Shown: positions 25,663-34,516, numbered from the stretch's first letter. The stretch: 64,000 bases of DNA from Streptomyces alboniger (GCF_008704395.1 NZ_CP023695.1:2170001-2234000), one strand, 5' to 3'. The notes: generated by a model from the letters alone, not told the origin. Numbers and translations are program-made.

Positions 25663-26700
25663 GTGACCTTCAAGGCTGAGTACATCTGGATCGACGGCAC
25701 CGCGCCGACCGCCAAGCTCCGTTCCAAGACGAAGATCCTGACGGACGACGCGAAGGGCGCCGAGCTGCCGCTGTGGGGCTTCGACGGATCCAGCACGAAC
25801 CAGGCCGAGGGTCACGCCTCCGACCGCGTGCTCAAGCCGGTCTTCACCTGCCCGGACCCGATCCGCGGCGGCGACAGCACCGGTGACGTACTCGTCCTGT
25901 GCGAGGTCCTCAACACGGACATGACGCCGCACGAGTCCAACACGCGCGCCGAGCTGGCCGAGGTCGAGGCCCGCTTCGCCGCGCAGGAGCCGATCTTCGG
26001 CATCGAGCAGGAGTACACCTTCTTCGAGGGCGACCGCCCGCTCGGCTTCCCCGTCGGCGGCTTCCCCGCGGCGCAGGGCGGCTACTACTGCGGCGTCGGC
26101 TCGGACGAGATCTTCGGCCGTGACGTCGTCGAGGCGCACCTGGAGAACTGCCTCAAGGCGGGTCTCGGCATCTCCGGCATCAACGCCGAGGTCATGCCGG
26201 GCCAGTGGGAGTTCCAGGTCGGCCCGCTCGCCCCGCTGGAGGTCTCCGACCAGCTGTGGGTGGCCCGCTGGCTGCTCTACCGCACCGCCGAGGACTTCAA
26301 GGTCTCCGCGACCCTCGACCCGAAGCCGGTCAAGGGCGACTGGAACGGCGCGGGCGCGCACACCAACTTCTCCACGAAGGCGATGCGCGAGGGCTACGAC
26401 GCGATCATCACCGCCTGCGAGTCGCTCGGCGAGGGCTCCAAGCCGATGGACCACGTCAAGAACTACGGCGCGGGCATCGACGACCGCCTCACCGGCCTGC
26501 ACGAAACGGCCCCGTGGAACGAGTACAGCTACGGCGTCTCCGACCGCGGCGCCTCGGTCCGCATCCCCTGGCAGGTCGAGAAGGACCGCAAGGGCTACAT
26601 CGAGGACCGCCGCCCGAACGCGAACGTCGACCCGTACGTCGTGACGCGCCTCCTCGTCGACACGTGCTGCGCCGCCCTGGAGAAGGCCGGCCAGGTCTGA
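25663..26700 (+). CDS. glnII: Glutamine synthetase type II
   Basis: A 345-residue eukaryote-like glutamine synthetase, shorter than GlnA and not regulated by adenylylation. Family blocks are PLWGFDGSSTNQAEGHASDR, the metal site IFGIEQEYTFFEGDRPLGF, GINAEVMPGQWEFQVGP and NGAGAHTNFSTK. GTG 25663 has GAGG about 5 bases upstream (AAGGATGAGGCACCC). It offers a second ammonium-assimilation route in the same genome, typical of Streptomyces and root bacteria. The GlnR site upstream points to induction by nitrogen limitation. A hairpin follows the stop. Confidence 0.97.
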   Translation: MTFKAEYIWIDGTAPTAKLRSKTKILTDDAKGAELPLWGFDGSSTNQAEGHASDRVLKPVFTCPDPIRGGDSTGDVLVLCEVLNTDMTPHESNTRAELAEVEARFAAQEPIFGIEQEYTFFEGDRPLGFPVGGFPAAQGGYYCGVGSDEIFGRDVVEAHLENCLKAGLGISGINAEVMPGQWEFQVGPLAPLEVSDQLWVARWLLYRTAEDFKVSATLDPKPVKGDWNGAGAHTNFSTKAMREGYDAIITACESLGEGSKPMDHVKNYGAGIDDRLTGLHETAPWNEYSYGVSDRGASVRIPWQVEKDRKGYIEDRRPNANVDPYVVTRLLVDTCCAALEKAGQV

Positions 26701-26719
26701 TCCCGCGATGACCGCCACG

Positions 26720-26757
26720 GACGTGGGCGCCCGCCGGTACCGGTGGGCGCCCACGTC
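26720..26757 (+). terminator. Hairpin terminator after glnII
   Basis: Two 19-base arms (26720-26738 and 26739-26757, outer sequence GACGTGGGCGCCC) with one G-U pair; the loop comes from the inner GGTACC. It begins 19 bases after the glnII stop. No T-run follows. Confidence 0.7.
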
Positions 26758-26770
26758 GTCATCTGATTCA

Positions 26771-26899
26771 ATGGGGGGCATGGGCAGCCACCAGAACACC
26801 TCGACGGGTCGTGACGACCTCGAGCCCTTCTGGCCCTCCCGTCAGCACCACGACTTCGACCGGGTGTGTTGCCGCGCGATGAACGCGCGGGCCCTCTAA
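26771..26899 (+). CDS. Short leader-like ORF with a Cys-Cys pair
   Basis: A 39-42-residue ORF (ATG 26771 or 26780). Its centre DDLEPFWPSRQHHDFDRVCC looks protein-like and ends with RAMNARAL. It sits 97 bp before a winged-helix regulator gene, on the same strand. Cys-rich short ORFs act as leader peptides in actinobacteria, so this may be one, or an unannotated small protein. The ribosome site is poor (a G-run directly before ATG 26780). Translation is not proven. Confidence 0.4.
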   Translation: MGGMGSHQNTSTGRDDLEPFWPSRQHHDFDRVCCRAMNARAL

Positions 26900-26995
26900 A
26901 GCCGTTCACCCCGGCCTTCGCCCGACGCGCACGACGTAACGACGTACGTCTCGTTCTCGACGACTCCTTATCTCGCGCGAAAGAGCTGACTCCCC

Positions 26996-27571
26996 ATGGC
27001 GAACTCCCGTACCTTCACCGCCACTGCCTCCGCCTCCGCCTCCGCCTCCCCCGCAGCCTCCGCCGCCCGTGGACGCCTGCGGGCCGTCGCCCCGGACGAG
27101 GTGGTGCACATCCCCGACTTCCTGCCGCCGGGCGCCACTTGGCTGCCCGCGCCCCAGCACACCCTGCCGGCCCTGCCGGGCCGGCCGCCGATGGTCGGTT
27201 ACCTCGTCCTCGTACCGGCCGGGCAGGAGCCCGTCGCCGCCGATCCCGGGCTGCCCGAGGCGCCGCCCGCGCCCGCCACCGGCCCGGTCAGGGTCGACGC
27301 CGTGCGGCGTGCCGCCGAGGTCGACGGGCGGCCCCTCGACCTCACGTACCTGGAGTTCGAGCTGCTCGCGCACCTCGTCGCGCATCCCCACCGGGTGCAC
27401 ACCCGGGGCCAGTTGGTGACCACGGTGTGGGGGTACGGCCACGTCGGCGACGGTCGCACCGTGGACGTCCACATCGCGCGGCTGCGGCGCAAGCTCGGCG
27501 GCGAGCACCGCAGGACCATCCAGACCGTGCGGCGGGTGGGATACAAGTACGTGCCGCCGGCATCTCGCTGA
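26996..27571 (+). CDS. Winged-helix (OmpR/PhoB-type) DNA-binding protein without receiver domain
   Basis: A 191-residue protein. The first 30 residues are Ser/Ala-rich (TATASASASASPAAS). Residues about 95-190 are an OmpR-type winged helix: LTYLEFELLAHLVAHPHRV, TRGQLVTTVWGYGHVGDGRT, VDVHIARLRRKLG and VRRVGYKYVPP. No phospho-acceptor receiver precedes it; the N-terminal 90 residues (VHIPDFLPPGATWLP) are of unknown fold. Regulation of, or by, the preceding short ORF is possible. ATG 26996 has no strong ribosome site. The next gene begins 69 bp after its stop on the same strand. Confidence 0.85.
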   Translation: MANSRTFTATASASASASPAASAARGRLRAVAPDEVVHIPDFLPPGATWLPAPQHTLPALPGRPPMVGYLVLVPAGQEPVAADPGLPEAPPAPATGPVRVDAVRRAAEVDGRPLDLTYLEFELLAHLVAHPHRVHTRGQLVTTVWGYGHVGDGRTVDVHIARLRRKLGGEHRRTIQTVRRVGYKYVPPASR

Positions 27572-27640
27572 GCACCGCCGCCCTCTGCTGGAAGCAGAAT
27601 GCGTTCCCCTCCCCCCTGTCACCAGGGCAGAGTCACCCGC

Positions 27641-28627
27641 ATGAGACTTCTGATGCTGGGTGGTACTGAGTTCGTGGGCCGCGCCGCCACCGAGGCGGCG
27701 CTCGCCCGGGGCTGGGAGGTGACCGTCTTCCACCGCGGCCGCCACCCCGCGCCCGAGGGGGCCCGGGTCATCCACGGCGACCGCACGGCCGAGGGAGGCC
27801 TCGCGGGGCTCGCCGACGGCGAGTGGGACGTGGTGGTCGACACCTGGTCGGCCGCGCCGCACGTCGTACGGGACGCGGCGCGGCTGCTCGCCGGGCGGGC
27901 CGGGCGGTACGTGTACGTGTCCAGCGGTTCCGTGTACCGCTACCCCGGGGAGGCGGGCTCGGACGAGAGCTTCCCCGTGGTGGACGGTGACCCCGACGCG
28001 GACGCGACGGCGTACGCGGAGGACAAGCGGGGCGGCGAGCTGGCCGCTATAGCCGAGTTCGGCGCCGAGCGGACCGTGCTCGCGCGGGCGGGGCTGATCC
28101 TCGGCCCCTACGAGAACATCGGCCGGCTGCCGTGGTGGCTGAACCGGGTCGCGCGCGGCGGGCCGGTGCTGGCCCCCGGCCCCCGCGACTCGGAGATCCA
28201 GTACGTGGATGTGCGGGACCTCGCGGAGTGGGTCCTCGACGCGGCCGTGGCGGCACTGCACGGCGCGTACAACCTGGTCAGCCCCATGGGGCAGTTCACG
28301 ATGGGGGAGCTGCTCGACGCGTGCGTGGAGGTGGCGGGCCGGGACGCGACGCTGCGCTGGACGGCGCCCGAAGCGGTGCTGGAGGCGGGCATCGAGCAGT
28401 GGATGGAGCTGCCGGTGTGGCTGGCGCCCGGGGAGCTGCACGACACGATGCACCGCACCTCCTCGCGGAAGGCGATCGAGGCGGGGCTCAAGGCCCGGCC
28501 CGTCGCCGAGACGGTGCGTGACACCTGGACGTGGCTCCAGTCCATCGGCGGGACCCCGCCGCAGCGGCCGGACCGCCCCGTCGTCGGGCTCGCCCCCGAG
28601 AAGGAGGCGAAGGCGCTCGGCCTGTGA
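27641..28627 (+). CDS. NAD-dependent epimerase/dehydratase family protein
   Basis: A 328-residue extended SDR. The nucleotide motif is MLGGTEFVGRAATEAAL (GxxxFxG variant common in isoflavone-reductase-like and CSP41-like proteins). The catalytic-like segment is YVYVSSGSVYRYPGEAGSDE, and YAEDKRGGEL takes the place of YxxxK (Y-x-x-x-K: Y-A-E-D-K). LILGPYENIGRLPWWLNRV is a shared C-terminal block. Substrate unknown. ATG 27641 is the natural start. It follows the winged-helix gene and is closed by a bidirectional hairpin. Confidence 0.88.
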   Translation: MRLLMLGGTEFVGRAATEAALARGWEVTVFHRGRHPAPEGARVIHGDRTAEGGLAGLADGEWDVVVDTWSAAPHVVRDAARLLAGRAGRYVYVSSGSVYRYPGEAGSDESFPVVDGDPDADATAYAEDKRGGELAAIAEFGAERTVLARAGLILGPYENIGRLPWWLNRVARGGPVLAPGPRDSEIQYVDVRDLAEWVLDAAVAALHGAYNLVSPMGQFTMGELLDACVEVAGRDATLRWTAPEAVLEAGIEQWMELPVWLAPGELHDTMHRTSSRKAIEAGLKARPVAETVRDTWTWLQSIGGTPPQRPDRPVVGLAPEKEAKALGL

Positions 28628-28634
28628 CGTGATG

Positions 28635-28668
28635 GTGGCCCCGGCGCCGTGCAGGGCGCCGGGGCCAC
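28635..28668. terminator. Bidirectional hairpin terminator
   Basis: A perfect 14-bp stem (GTGGCCCCGGCGCC at 28635-28648, complement 28655-28668) with loop GTGCAG lies between the convergent epimerase (stop 28627) and MMPL (stop 28689) genes. Confidence 0.8.
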
Positions 28669-28688
28669 TCACGTGTGCCGGTGCTCAG

Positions 28689-30872
28689 TCAACGCCCGCT
28701 CGGTACCGGGGCGTTGTACGGGTCACCGCGGAGTGGGGCGGTGGGTCCCTCCTCCGCGTGGGAGATCCGCGGGAGCCACTTCAGGTAGCGCGGCGTGTGC
28801 CAGTTGCGCTCCCCCAGCAGCACCATCACGGACGGCAGAAGGATCATGCGGACCACCGTGGCGTCGAGCAGGACCGCCACGCCGAGGCCCACGCCCATCT
28901 GCTGCATGTCCTGCATGGACAGCGTGCCGAAGACCGCGAAGACCGCCACCATGATCACGGCCGCGCCCGTCACCGCGCCCGCCGTGCGCGTGACGCCCTC
29001 ACGGATCGCCGAGCGGTTGTCCATGCCCCGGTCCCGGGACTCGCGGATCCGGGAGACCACGAACACGTGGTAGTCCATCGACAGGCCGAAGAGGACGACG
29101 AGGACGAACAGCGGCATCCAGTTCTCGATCGCGCCGACCCGCTCCGAGCCGATCAGCTCCGCGCCCCAGCCGTGCTGGAAGACGGCGGTCATGACGCCGT
29201 ACGCCGCACCCACGGAGAGCAGGTTCAGGGCGATCGACGTCACCGCGACCACCACCGAGCGGAAGCTGAGGAGCATCAGCAGGAACGTCACGGCGGTGAT
29301 GAAGGCGAAGACGGGCACGATGCCCCTGCCGAGCTGATCGCTGAAGTCCTCCGACGAGGCCAGGTCACCGCCGACGTACGCCGTCGCGTCCACCCCGTCG
29401 AACGCCGCGGGCACCGTGCTGTCGCGCAGCTCGCCCAGCGCCTCCTTGGCCTCGGCGCCGGTGCCGTCGCCCGGCAACGGCACCTCGACCTCGGCGACGC
29501 CCGCCGCCTTGTGGACGGTGAGTTCGGCGCCGGCCCCGGCCTTCTCCGTCAGGGCGTCGAGGGCGTCCCGCACCGGCGGCGCGTCGATGTCGTCCGCCGC
29601 GACGACCACGCGGGCCGGGGCGGGGCCGCCGGGGAACTCCTCGGTGATCTTCTTGTACGAGATGGAGAGCGGGGCGTCGGAGCCGAACTGCTTCTCCAGG
29701 CCCAGCTGTTCGGTCTTCATGCCGAGCGCGGGGGCAGCCAGCGCGAGGAGCAGCACGGTGGCGCCGACGGCGAAGAACTTCGGGCGGGCGAGGACGGGGC
29801 GCAGCAGCCTGCCCGCGACGCCACCGCTCGTCCCGCTCGTGGAGCGGCGGTTCAGGAACGGGACGCGGCCCGCGTCGACCCGGTCGCCGAGCCCGGCGAG
29901 CAGCGCCGGCAAGACCGTGACGGAGCCGAGCATCGCCACGCACACCACCAGGATCGTGGCGACGGCGAAGCCCTTGAAGAGGAGCAGGCCGGACAGGAAC
30001 ATGCCCGCCATCGCGACCATCACCGTCAGGCCCGAGACGAGGACGGCCCGCCCGCTGGTGGCGGCGGCGATCCGCAGCGCGGTGTCCGCGTCGCGTCCGG
30101 CCGCCCGCTCGTCCCGCTCGCGGCGCAGATAGAACAGGCAGTAGTCGACGCCGACCGCGAGGCCCATCAGGAACATCACGGAGTACGTCGTCTCGAACAG
30201 GTGCAGCTGGTGGCTGGCGAGGGAGAGCAGTCCGAAGGCCGCCACGCACGCCGTGAGCGCGAGGCCGACCGGGAGCAGCGCGGCGACCACCGCGCCGAAG
30301 GCGACCAGGAGGATACCGAGGGCGAGCGGCACCGCGGTGAACTCGGCCCGCTTCAGGTCATCGGCGAGCAGGTCGGACAGGTGTTTCTCGGAGCTGGCTT
30401 CGCCGAACTGATGGATCGCGATGCCGTCGGCGGCGCCCTTGCGCCCGGCCTCGGCCACGGCGTCGAGGACCGGCTGGACGCGGTCGGCCGCCTCGTCCGA
30501 CGGCCCCTTGATCTCGAAGCGGAGCAACGCGTCCTTGCCGTCCTGCGAGGGCAGCGGCTTCTGGAGACCGGTCACGTCACCGGTCACCCTCAGCGCCTTG
30601 GACAGGTCGGCCGCCGCGTCGCGCCAGCCGTCGGGGGTCCGCGCGGTGACCATGACGAGTTCGCCCGCGGGTTCGTCGACGCCGGCGTCCTTCAGGATCG
30701 CGGCGGCCCGGCCCGAGTCGCCGACCCCCATCTCGTCGTCGGACGCGGTGACCATGCCGCCGGCCCCGCCGAGGACCGTGGCGAGGACCACGAGAACCAG
30801 CCAGCCGAGTACGGCCGTCTTGCGGTGGTGTGCGCTCCACACCCCGAGTCGTGCCGCGAGGTTGTGCCTCAT
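28689..30872 (-). CDS. MMPL/RND-family membrane transporter
   Basis: A 727-residue transporter of the actinobacterial MMPL class. There are two halves, each with one helix, a large extracellular loop and a five-helix bundle. Motifs include LMGLAVGVDYCLFYLRRERD in the first half and FGLSMDYHVFVVSRIRES in the second; both carry the Asp-Tyr pair that moves protons. The order of helices suits a proton-driven exporter of lipids or drugs. Start ATG 30872 (MRHNLAARLGVW). It runs divergent from a two-component system, which may respond to envelope stress and control it (inference). Confidence 0.92.
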   Translation of the reverse strand: MRHNLAARLGVWSAHHRKTAVLGWLVLVVLATVLGGAGGMVTASDDEMGVGDSGRAAAILKDAGVDEPAGELVMVTARTPDGWRDAAADLSKALRVTGDVTGLQKPLPSQDGKDALLRFEIKGPSDEAADRVQPVLDAVAEAGRKGAADGIAIHQFGEASSEKHLSDLLADDLKRAEFTAVPLALGILLVAFGAVVAALLPVGLALTACVAAFGLLSLASHQLHLFETTYSVMFLMGLAVGVDYCLFYLRRERDERAAGRDADTALRIAAATSGRAVLVSGLTVMVAMAGMFLSGLLLFKGFAVATILVVCVAMLGSVTVLPALLAGLGDRVDAGRVPFLNRRSTSGTSGGVAGRLLRPVLARPKFFAVGATVLLLALAAPALGMKTEQLGLEKQFGSDAPLSISYKKITEEFPGGPAPARVVVAADDIDAPPVRDALDALTEKAGAGAELTVHKAAGVAEVEVPLPGDGTGAEAKEALGELRDSTVPAAFDGVDATAYVGGDLASSEDFSDQLGRGIVPVFAFITAVTFLLMLLSFRSVVVAVTSIALNLLSVGAAYGVMTAVFQHGWGAELIGSERVGAIENWMPLFVLVVLFGLSMDYHVFVVSRIRESRDRGMDNRSAIREGVTRTAGAVTGAAVIMVAVFAVFGTLSMQDMQQMGVGLGVAVLLDATVVRMILLPSVMVLLGERNWHTPRYLKWLPRISHAEEGPTAPLRGDPYNAPVPSGR

Positions 30873-30995
30873 GGCGTTCCGCCCCCATCAGTTCGCGTAA
30901 GTAAGCGTCGGATAAGACGGGACTCACGCTAGGAACCGGCGGCTACGCGACCCAGCCGCCGGGCCCCCCTCCGCGGGAGGCGGAAGGCGAGGTCC

Positions 30996-31019
30996 GGGGG
31001 TGTCGTCAGGTACACCCCC
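30996..31019. promoter_or_regulatory. Inverted repeat in the MMPL / histidine kinase intergenic region
   Basis: GGGGGTGT-n8-ACACCCCC, a perfect 8-bp inverted repeat, lies between the divergent genes, about 125 bp from the MMPL start and 110 bp from the kinase start. It is a candidate operator for the response regulator next door. The 250-bp region holds no gene. Confidence 0.4.
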
Positions 31020-31130
31020 GCTCGGGTGGAGGACCCCATGACCTGGGCACGCGCCACGGGCGAGACTGTGAGGGTGCCGGACGCGCACGAACGCGCACGG
31101 CCGCCGTGCTTGTCGAGAGGGATGGATGCC

Positions 31131-32402
31131 ATGACGAGGCTGAAGGACGCAGTGATCGCGGGGGCCCGGGGCCTCTATCTGGCGATCGTCTCGTTGGTGG
31201 GCTCGATCGTCCTCTTCGTGTTCTCGGTCGTCTCGATCGCGTTCCTCCTGCTGGGGGTCGGCTTCCTCACCACCCCGGTCGTCCTGACGGGCGTACGCAA
31301 GTACGCCGACGCGCACCGCGCACGAGCCGACGAATGGTCCGGCGTGCGGATCGCGTCGCCCTACCGCCCCTTCCCCGCCGGGATGCGGCGCGGCCTCACC
31401 GGGCAGGTCGAGCGCTGCTCACTGATGCTGAAGGACACGGCGACCTGGCGCGACCTCCAGTGGCTCCTGGTGAACATGACCGCGGGTTTCGTCGTCGCGA
31501 TTCTCGCGCCCGCGCTGCTGCTGTACATGCTGTACGGCTGGGTGCTCGCCCTCGGCGTGTGGGAGCCCATCCACAACGCGGGCGGCGGCGAGTGGTACGC
31601 CTGGATCCACGTCACCTCGCAGTCCACCGCGAACCAGGCGGCGGCGCTCGGGGTGGGCTTCTTCCTGCTGGGCGTGCTCGTCAACACCTCCCTCGTACGC
31701 TCCCACTTCCTCCTCGCCCGTGCGTTCCTCGCGCCGACCTCGGCCATGCGGGAGCGCCAACTGGCCGAGCGCGTGGACCGGTTGACCGAGACGCGGCACG
31801 ACGCCGTGGACAACTCCGCCGCCGAGCTGCGCCGTATCGAGCGCGATCTGCACGACGGCGCGCAGGCCCGTCTGGTGGCCATGGGCATGGATCTCGGCAC
31901 GGTCGAGGCGCTCATCGAGACCGACCCGGCCAGGGCCAAGCAGCTGCTCGCCAAGGCGCGGCACGACTCCGGTGAGGCGCTGACCGAGCTGCGCGACCTG
32001 GTGCGCGGCATCCACCCGCCGGTACTCGCCGAGCGCGGACTCGGGGACGCGGTGAAGGCTCTCGCCCTGCGGATGCCGGTCCCCGCCGAGGTCGACGTGG
32101 AGCTGCCGGGCCGGGTCGAGGCGCCGGTCGAGTCGGCGGCGTACTTCGCGGTGAGCGAGTCGCTGACGAACGCGATCAAGCACGCGGGCGCCGACCGCAT
32201 CTGGGTGGACGTGCACCACGCTGACGGCATGCTGCGCATCGCGGTCACCGACAACGGCAAGGGCGGCGCCGTTCTCGGGGCGGGCTCCGGGCTGAGCGGG
32301 ATCGAACGCCGACTCGGTACATTCGACGGCGTACTGGCCGTCAGCAGCCCCGCGGGCGGTCCGACCATGGTGACCATGGAGATCCCTTGCGCGTTGTTCT
32401 AG
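31131..32402 (+). CDS. Two-component sensor histidine kinase (HisKA_3, NarL-type)
   Basis: About 423 residues. Two hydrophobic pairs of membrane helices (SLVGSIVLFVFSVVSIAFLL, and the segments MTAGFVVAILAPALLLYMLY and ALGVGFFLLGVLVN) form an intramembrane-type sensor with few outside residues. The dimerisation domain RRIERDLHDGAQARLVAMGM has phospho-His at about residue 241. The ATP-binding domain ends in DNGKGG and GSGLSGIERRL. ATG 31131 is about 10 bases after GAGAGG; ATG 31122, nine bases upstream, is possible. The stop overlaps the response-regulator start by 16 bases. It is divergent from the MMPL gene. Confidence 0.9.
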   Translation: MTRLKDAVIAGARGLYLAIVSLVGSIVLFVFSVVSIAFLLLGVGFLTTPVVLTGVRKYADAHRARADEWSGVRIASPYRPFPAGMRRGLTGQVERCSLMLKDTATWRDLQWLLVNMTAGFVVAILAPALLLYMLYGWVLALGVWEPIHNAGGGEWYAWIHVTSQSTANQAAALGVGFFLLGVLVNTSLVRSHFLLARAFLAPTSAMRERQLAERVDRLTETRHDAVDNSAAELRRIERDLHDGAQARLVAMGMDLGTVEALIETDPARAKQLLAKARHDSGEALTELRDLVRGIHPPVLAERGLGDAVKALALRMPVPAEVDVELPGRVEAPVESAAYFAVSESLTNAIKHAGADRIWVDVHHADGMLRIAVTDNGKGGAVLGAGSGLSGIERRLGTFDGVLAVSSPAGGPTMVTMEIPCALF

Positions 32403-33037
32403 CCGAAGACCTCTTCCTGCTGCGCGACGGTCTGGTGCGGATGCTGGAGGCATTCGACTTCGAGATCGCGGCGGCCGTGGAGAGCGGGCCCGAACTCACG
32501 AAGGCCCTAGCCGAGTTGCGGCCGGACGTCGCGGTCGTCGACGTCCGGCTTCCGCCGTCCCACACGGACGAGGGCCTGCAATGCGCGCTGGCCGCCCGCC
32601 GCGCCCGGCCGGGGCTGCCCGTGCTCGTCCTCTCGCAGCACGTGGAGCAGTTGTACGCGCGTGAGCTGCTCGCCGACGGGACCGGGGGCGTCGGGTATCT
32701 CCTGAAGGACCGGGTCTTCGACGCCGCGCAGTTCGTCGACGCGGTCCGCAGGGTCGCGGCGGGCGGCACCGCGATGGACCCGCAGGTGATCCAGCAGCTG
32801 CTCTCCCGGCGCTCCAGCGACCAGCCGCTCGGCGCGCTCACCCCGCGCGAGCGCGAGGTACTCGAACTCATGGCGCAGGGCCGGTCGAACGCGGCGATCG
32901 CGTCCCAGCTCGTGGTCACCGAGCGGGCGATCGCCAAGCACACGTCGAACATCTTCGGGAAACTCGGCCTTCCGGTCTCCGACGACGACAATCGGCGCGT
33001 GCTCGCCGTGCTGGCCTATCTGGACCAGGGGCGCTGA
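32387..33037 (+). CDS. Response regulator, NarL/LuxR family
   Basis: A 216-residue regulator. The receiver has acidic pocket residues AEDLF, phospho-acceptor Asp52 in VAVVDVRLPP and the conserved Lys in YLLKDRV. A LuxR-type HTH follows (LTPREREVLELMAQGRSNAA, then TERAIAKHTSNIFGKL). The start is a rare TTG at 32387 inside the kinase gene, with GGAG 5 bases upstream, so the two genes overlap by 16 bp and are translationally coupled. It partners the kinase encoded just upstream. Confidence 0.92.
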   Translation: MRVVLAEDLFLLRDGLVRMLEAFDFEIAAAVESGPELTKALAELRPDVAVVDVRLPPSHTDEGLQCALAARRARPGLPVLVLSQHVEQLYARELLADGTGGVGYLLKDRVFDAAQFVDAVRRVAAGGTAMDPQVIQQLLSRRSSDQPLGALTPREREVLELMAQGRSNAAIASQLVVTERAIAKHTSNIFGKLGLPVSDDDNRRVLAVLAYLDQGR

Positions 33038-33069
33038 ACACGCCGGGCCGCTGATGCGTATGTAGCCCC

Positions 33070-34479
33070 ATGGGACGCACATCACGAAAACGATCAAAGC
33101 TCGCGCGGCGCCTGGTCGCCGTGTCAGCGGCTGTAGTCATGGGCGGCGGCGGTCTGATCGCCGTGAACGTCTACGCGAACGCCGGGGAGGGCGCCGACCA
33201 GCCCCCTCCGCAGGCGTCCGGCCTGCCTGTCTCGACCATCAGCTGTCCTGATGTGGCGAATCGCCTGTCGGACGTTCCCCGGGGCGCGCGCGGCGAGGTC
33301 GACGACCGGCTCGCGGAACTCGACAGTCAGATCACTCGGGCGTACGACCAGCTCGGCGCGGCGCGGGACAAGGAGTCCGTACTCGATCCGCTGGAGGAGC
33401 GGCGTCAGGGCACGCTCGGCGAGATCGCGGACGCCATGGACCGGGCGGGGCAACGGCCCGAGCGCCTCGACAGCATGGCGCCCTGCACCCTGCGCGCCGT
33501 CGACGCCCCCGCCCAGCAAGGGCAGCAGGGGCAGCAGGGGCAGCAGGGGCAACAAGGCGAGCAAGGCCAACAGGGGCAGGGCCAGGGTGGCAATGGCCCC
33601 CAGGCCAACGACTTCGTCGAGATCGAGTCCGTGCAGCCCAACGTCAACCGCCCCGGCAACCGGCGCGGCGCCTCCCGAGGCACCTTCACCACGGAGTGCG
33701 GGCGCAACGAGAACGGCAAGTTCAATCCCGACAACGTCATCGTCGCGCCCGGCGTGAGCAACGGCGCTCACCATATGCACGATTACGTGGGCAATCAGGC
33801 GACGGACGCCTTCTCCGACGACGACGACCTCGCGAACGGCGGGACCAGCTGCCGGAACCAGGGAGACAAGTCGACGTACTACTGGCCCGTCCTGCGGCTT
33901 CAGAACGGCGAGAACGAGGCCGACGCCCAGGCGGACGGCGGCGGAAAGGACCAGAACGTCGGCGAGATCCAGACGCCGTCGTCGGTGACGCTGAAATTCG
34001 TCGGGAATCCGCGGAGCAAGGTCGTCGCGATGCCGCGCTTCCTGCGCATCATCACCGGTGACGCCAAGGCGTTCACGAATGGCGACGTCAACGCCAACGC
34101 CTCGTGGAGCTGCACCGGGTTCGAGGACCGCCGGCTGAAGGACAAGTATCCGATCTGCCCCGAGGGCAGCAAGGTCGTGCGGAGGTTCGACTTCCAGAGC
34201 TGCTGGGACGGGCGGAACACCGACAGCGCCAACCACCGCACCCATGTCGCGTTCGCCGATCAGCGGACGGGCGCCTGCCCCCAGGGCTTCCGGGCCATCC
34301 CGCAGCTGGTGCAGCGCGTGGTGTACGACGTGCCGCCGGGACCCGGCTTCGCCGTCGACTCGTTCCCCGAGCAGCTGCACAAGCCCGTCACCGACCACGG
34401 TGACTTCATCAACGTCTTCGACGAGCGGCTGATGCGGCGCGTCGCGGACTGCATCAACTCGGGGCAGCGCTGCACCTGA
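33070..34479 (+). CDS. Secreted DUF1996 domain protein with QQG tandem repeats
   Basis: A 469-residue exported protein. Residues 1-38 are a signal peptide or anchor (RKRSKLARRLVAVSAAVVMG). Residues about 50-145 hold a helical region with two Cys. Residues 149-174 are a Gln/Gly repeat linker. From about 180 is a DUF1996 domain: FTTECGRNENGKFNPDN, VSNGAHHMHDYVGN, CSxGFxDRRxxDxYPxC-like WSCTGFEDRRLKDKYPICP, and RTHVAFAD. DUF1996 is common in fungi and actinomycetes and of unknown function, often extracellular. The ATG at 33070 has no nearby strong ribosome site. It is 32 bp after the response regulator and may be in its operon. Confidence 0.85.
   Translation: MGRTSRKRSKLARRLVAVSAAVVMGGGGLIAVNVYANAGEGADQPPPQASGLPVSTISCPDVANRLSDVPRGARGEVDDRLAELDSQITRAYDQLGAARDKESVLDPLEERRQGTLGEIADAMDRAGQRPERLDSMAPCTLRAVDAPAQQGQQGQQGQQGQQGEQGQQGQGQGGNGPQANDFVEIESVQPNVNRPGNRRGASRGTFTTECGRNENGKFNPDNVIVAPGVSNGAHHMHDYVGNQATDAFSDDDDLANGGTSCRNQGDKSTYYWPVLRLQNGENEADAQADGGGKDQNVGEIQTPSSVTLKFVGNPRSKVVAMPRFLRIITGDAKAFTNGDVNANASWSCTGFEDRRLKDKYPICPEGSKVVRRFDFQSCWDGRNTDSANHRTHVAFADQRTGACPQGFRAIPQLVQRVVYDVPPGPGFAVDSFPEQLHKPVTDHGDFINVFDERLMRRVADCINSGQRCT
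33514..33591 (+). repeat. 9-bp in-frame repeat coding for QQG
   Basis: Seven units of CAGCAGGGG-like sequence (33514-33576) give QQG five times, then EQG and QQG, followed by QGQGG. The repeat is in frame within the DUF1996 protein and may vary in number between strains by slipped replication. Confidence 0.85.
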
Positions 34480-34516
34480 CGCCGCCGCCTGCCCCCGTCC
34501 CCATCCTCCCCCCGCC

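Noticed and set aside
28209..30932. Plus-strand open frame of about 900 codons across the MMPL gene
   Set aside because: It is antisense to a full-length transporter and its product (His/Arg/Asp-rich) has no domain; a GC-skew artefact.
33514..33591. Possible CRISPR or microsatellite array
   Set aside because: The units are 9 bp, in frame and without spacers, and they encode QQG in a recognised protein.
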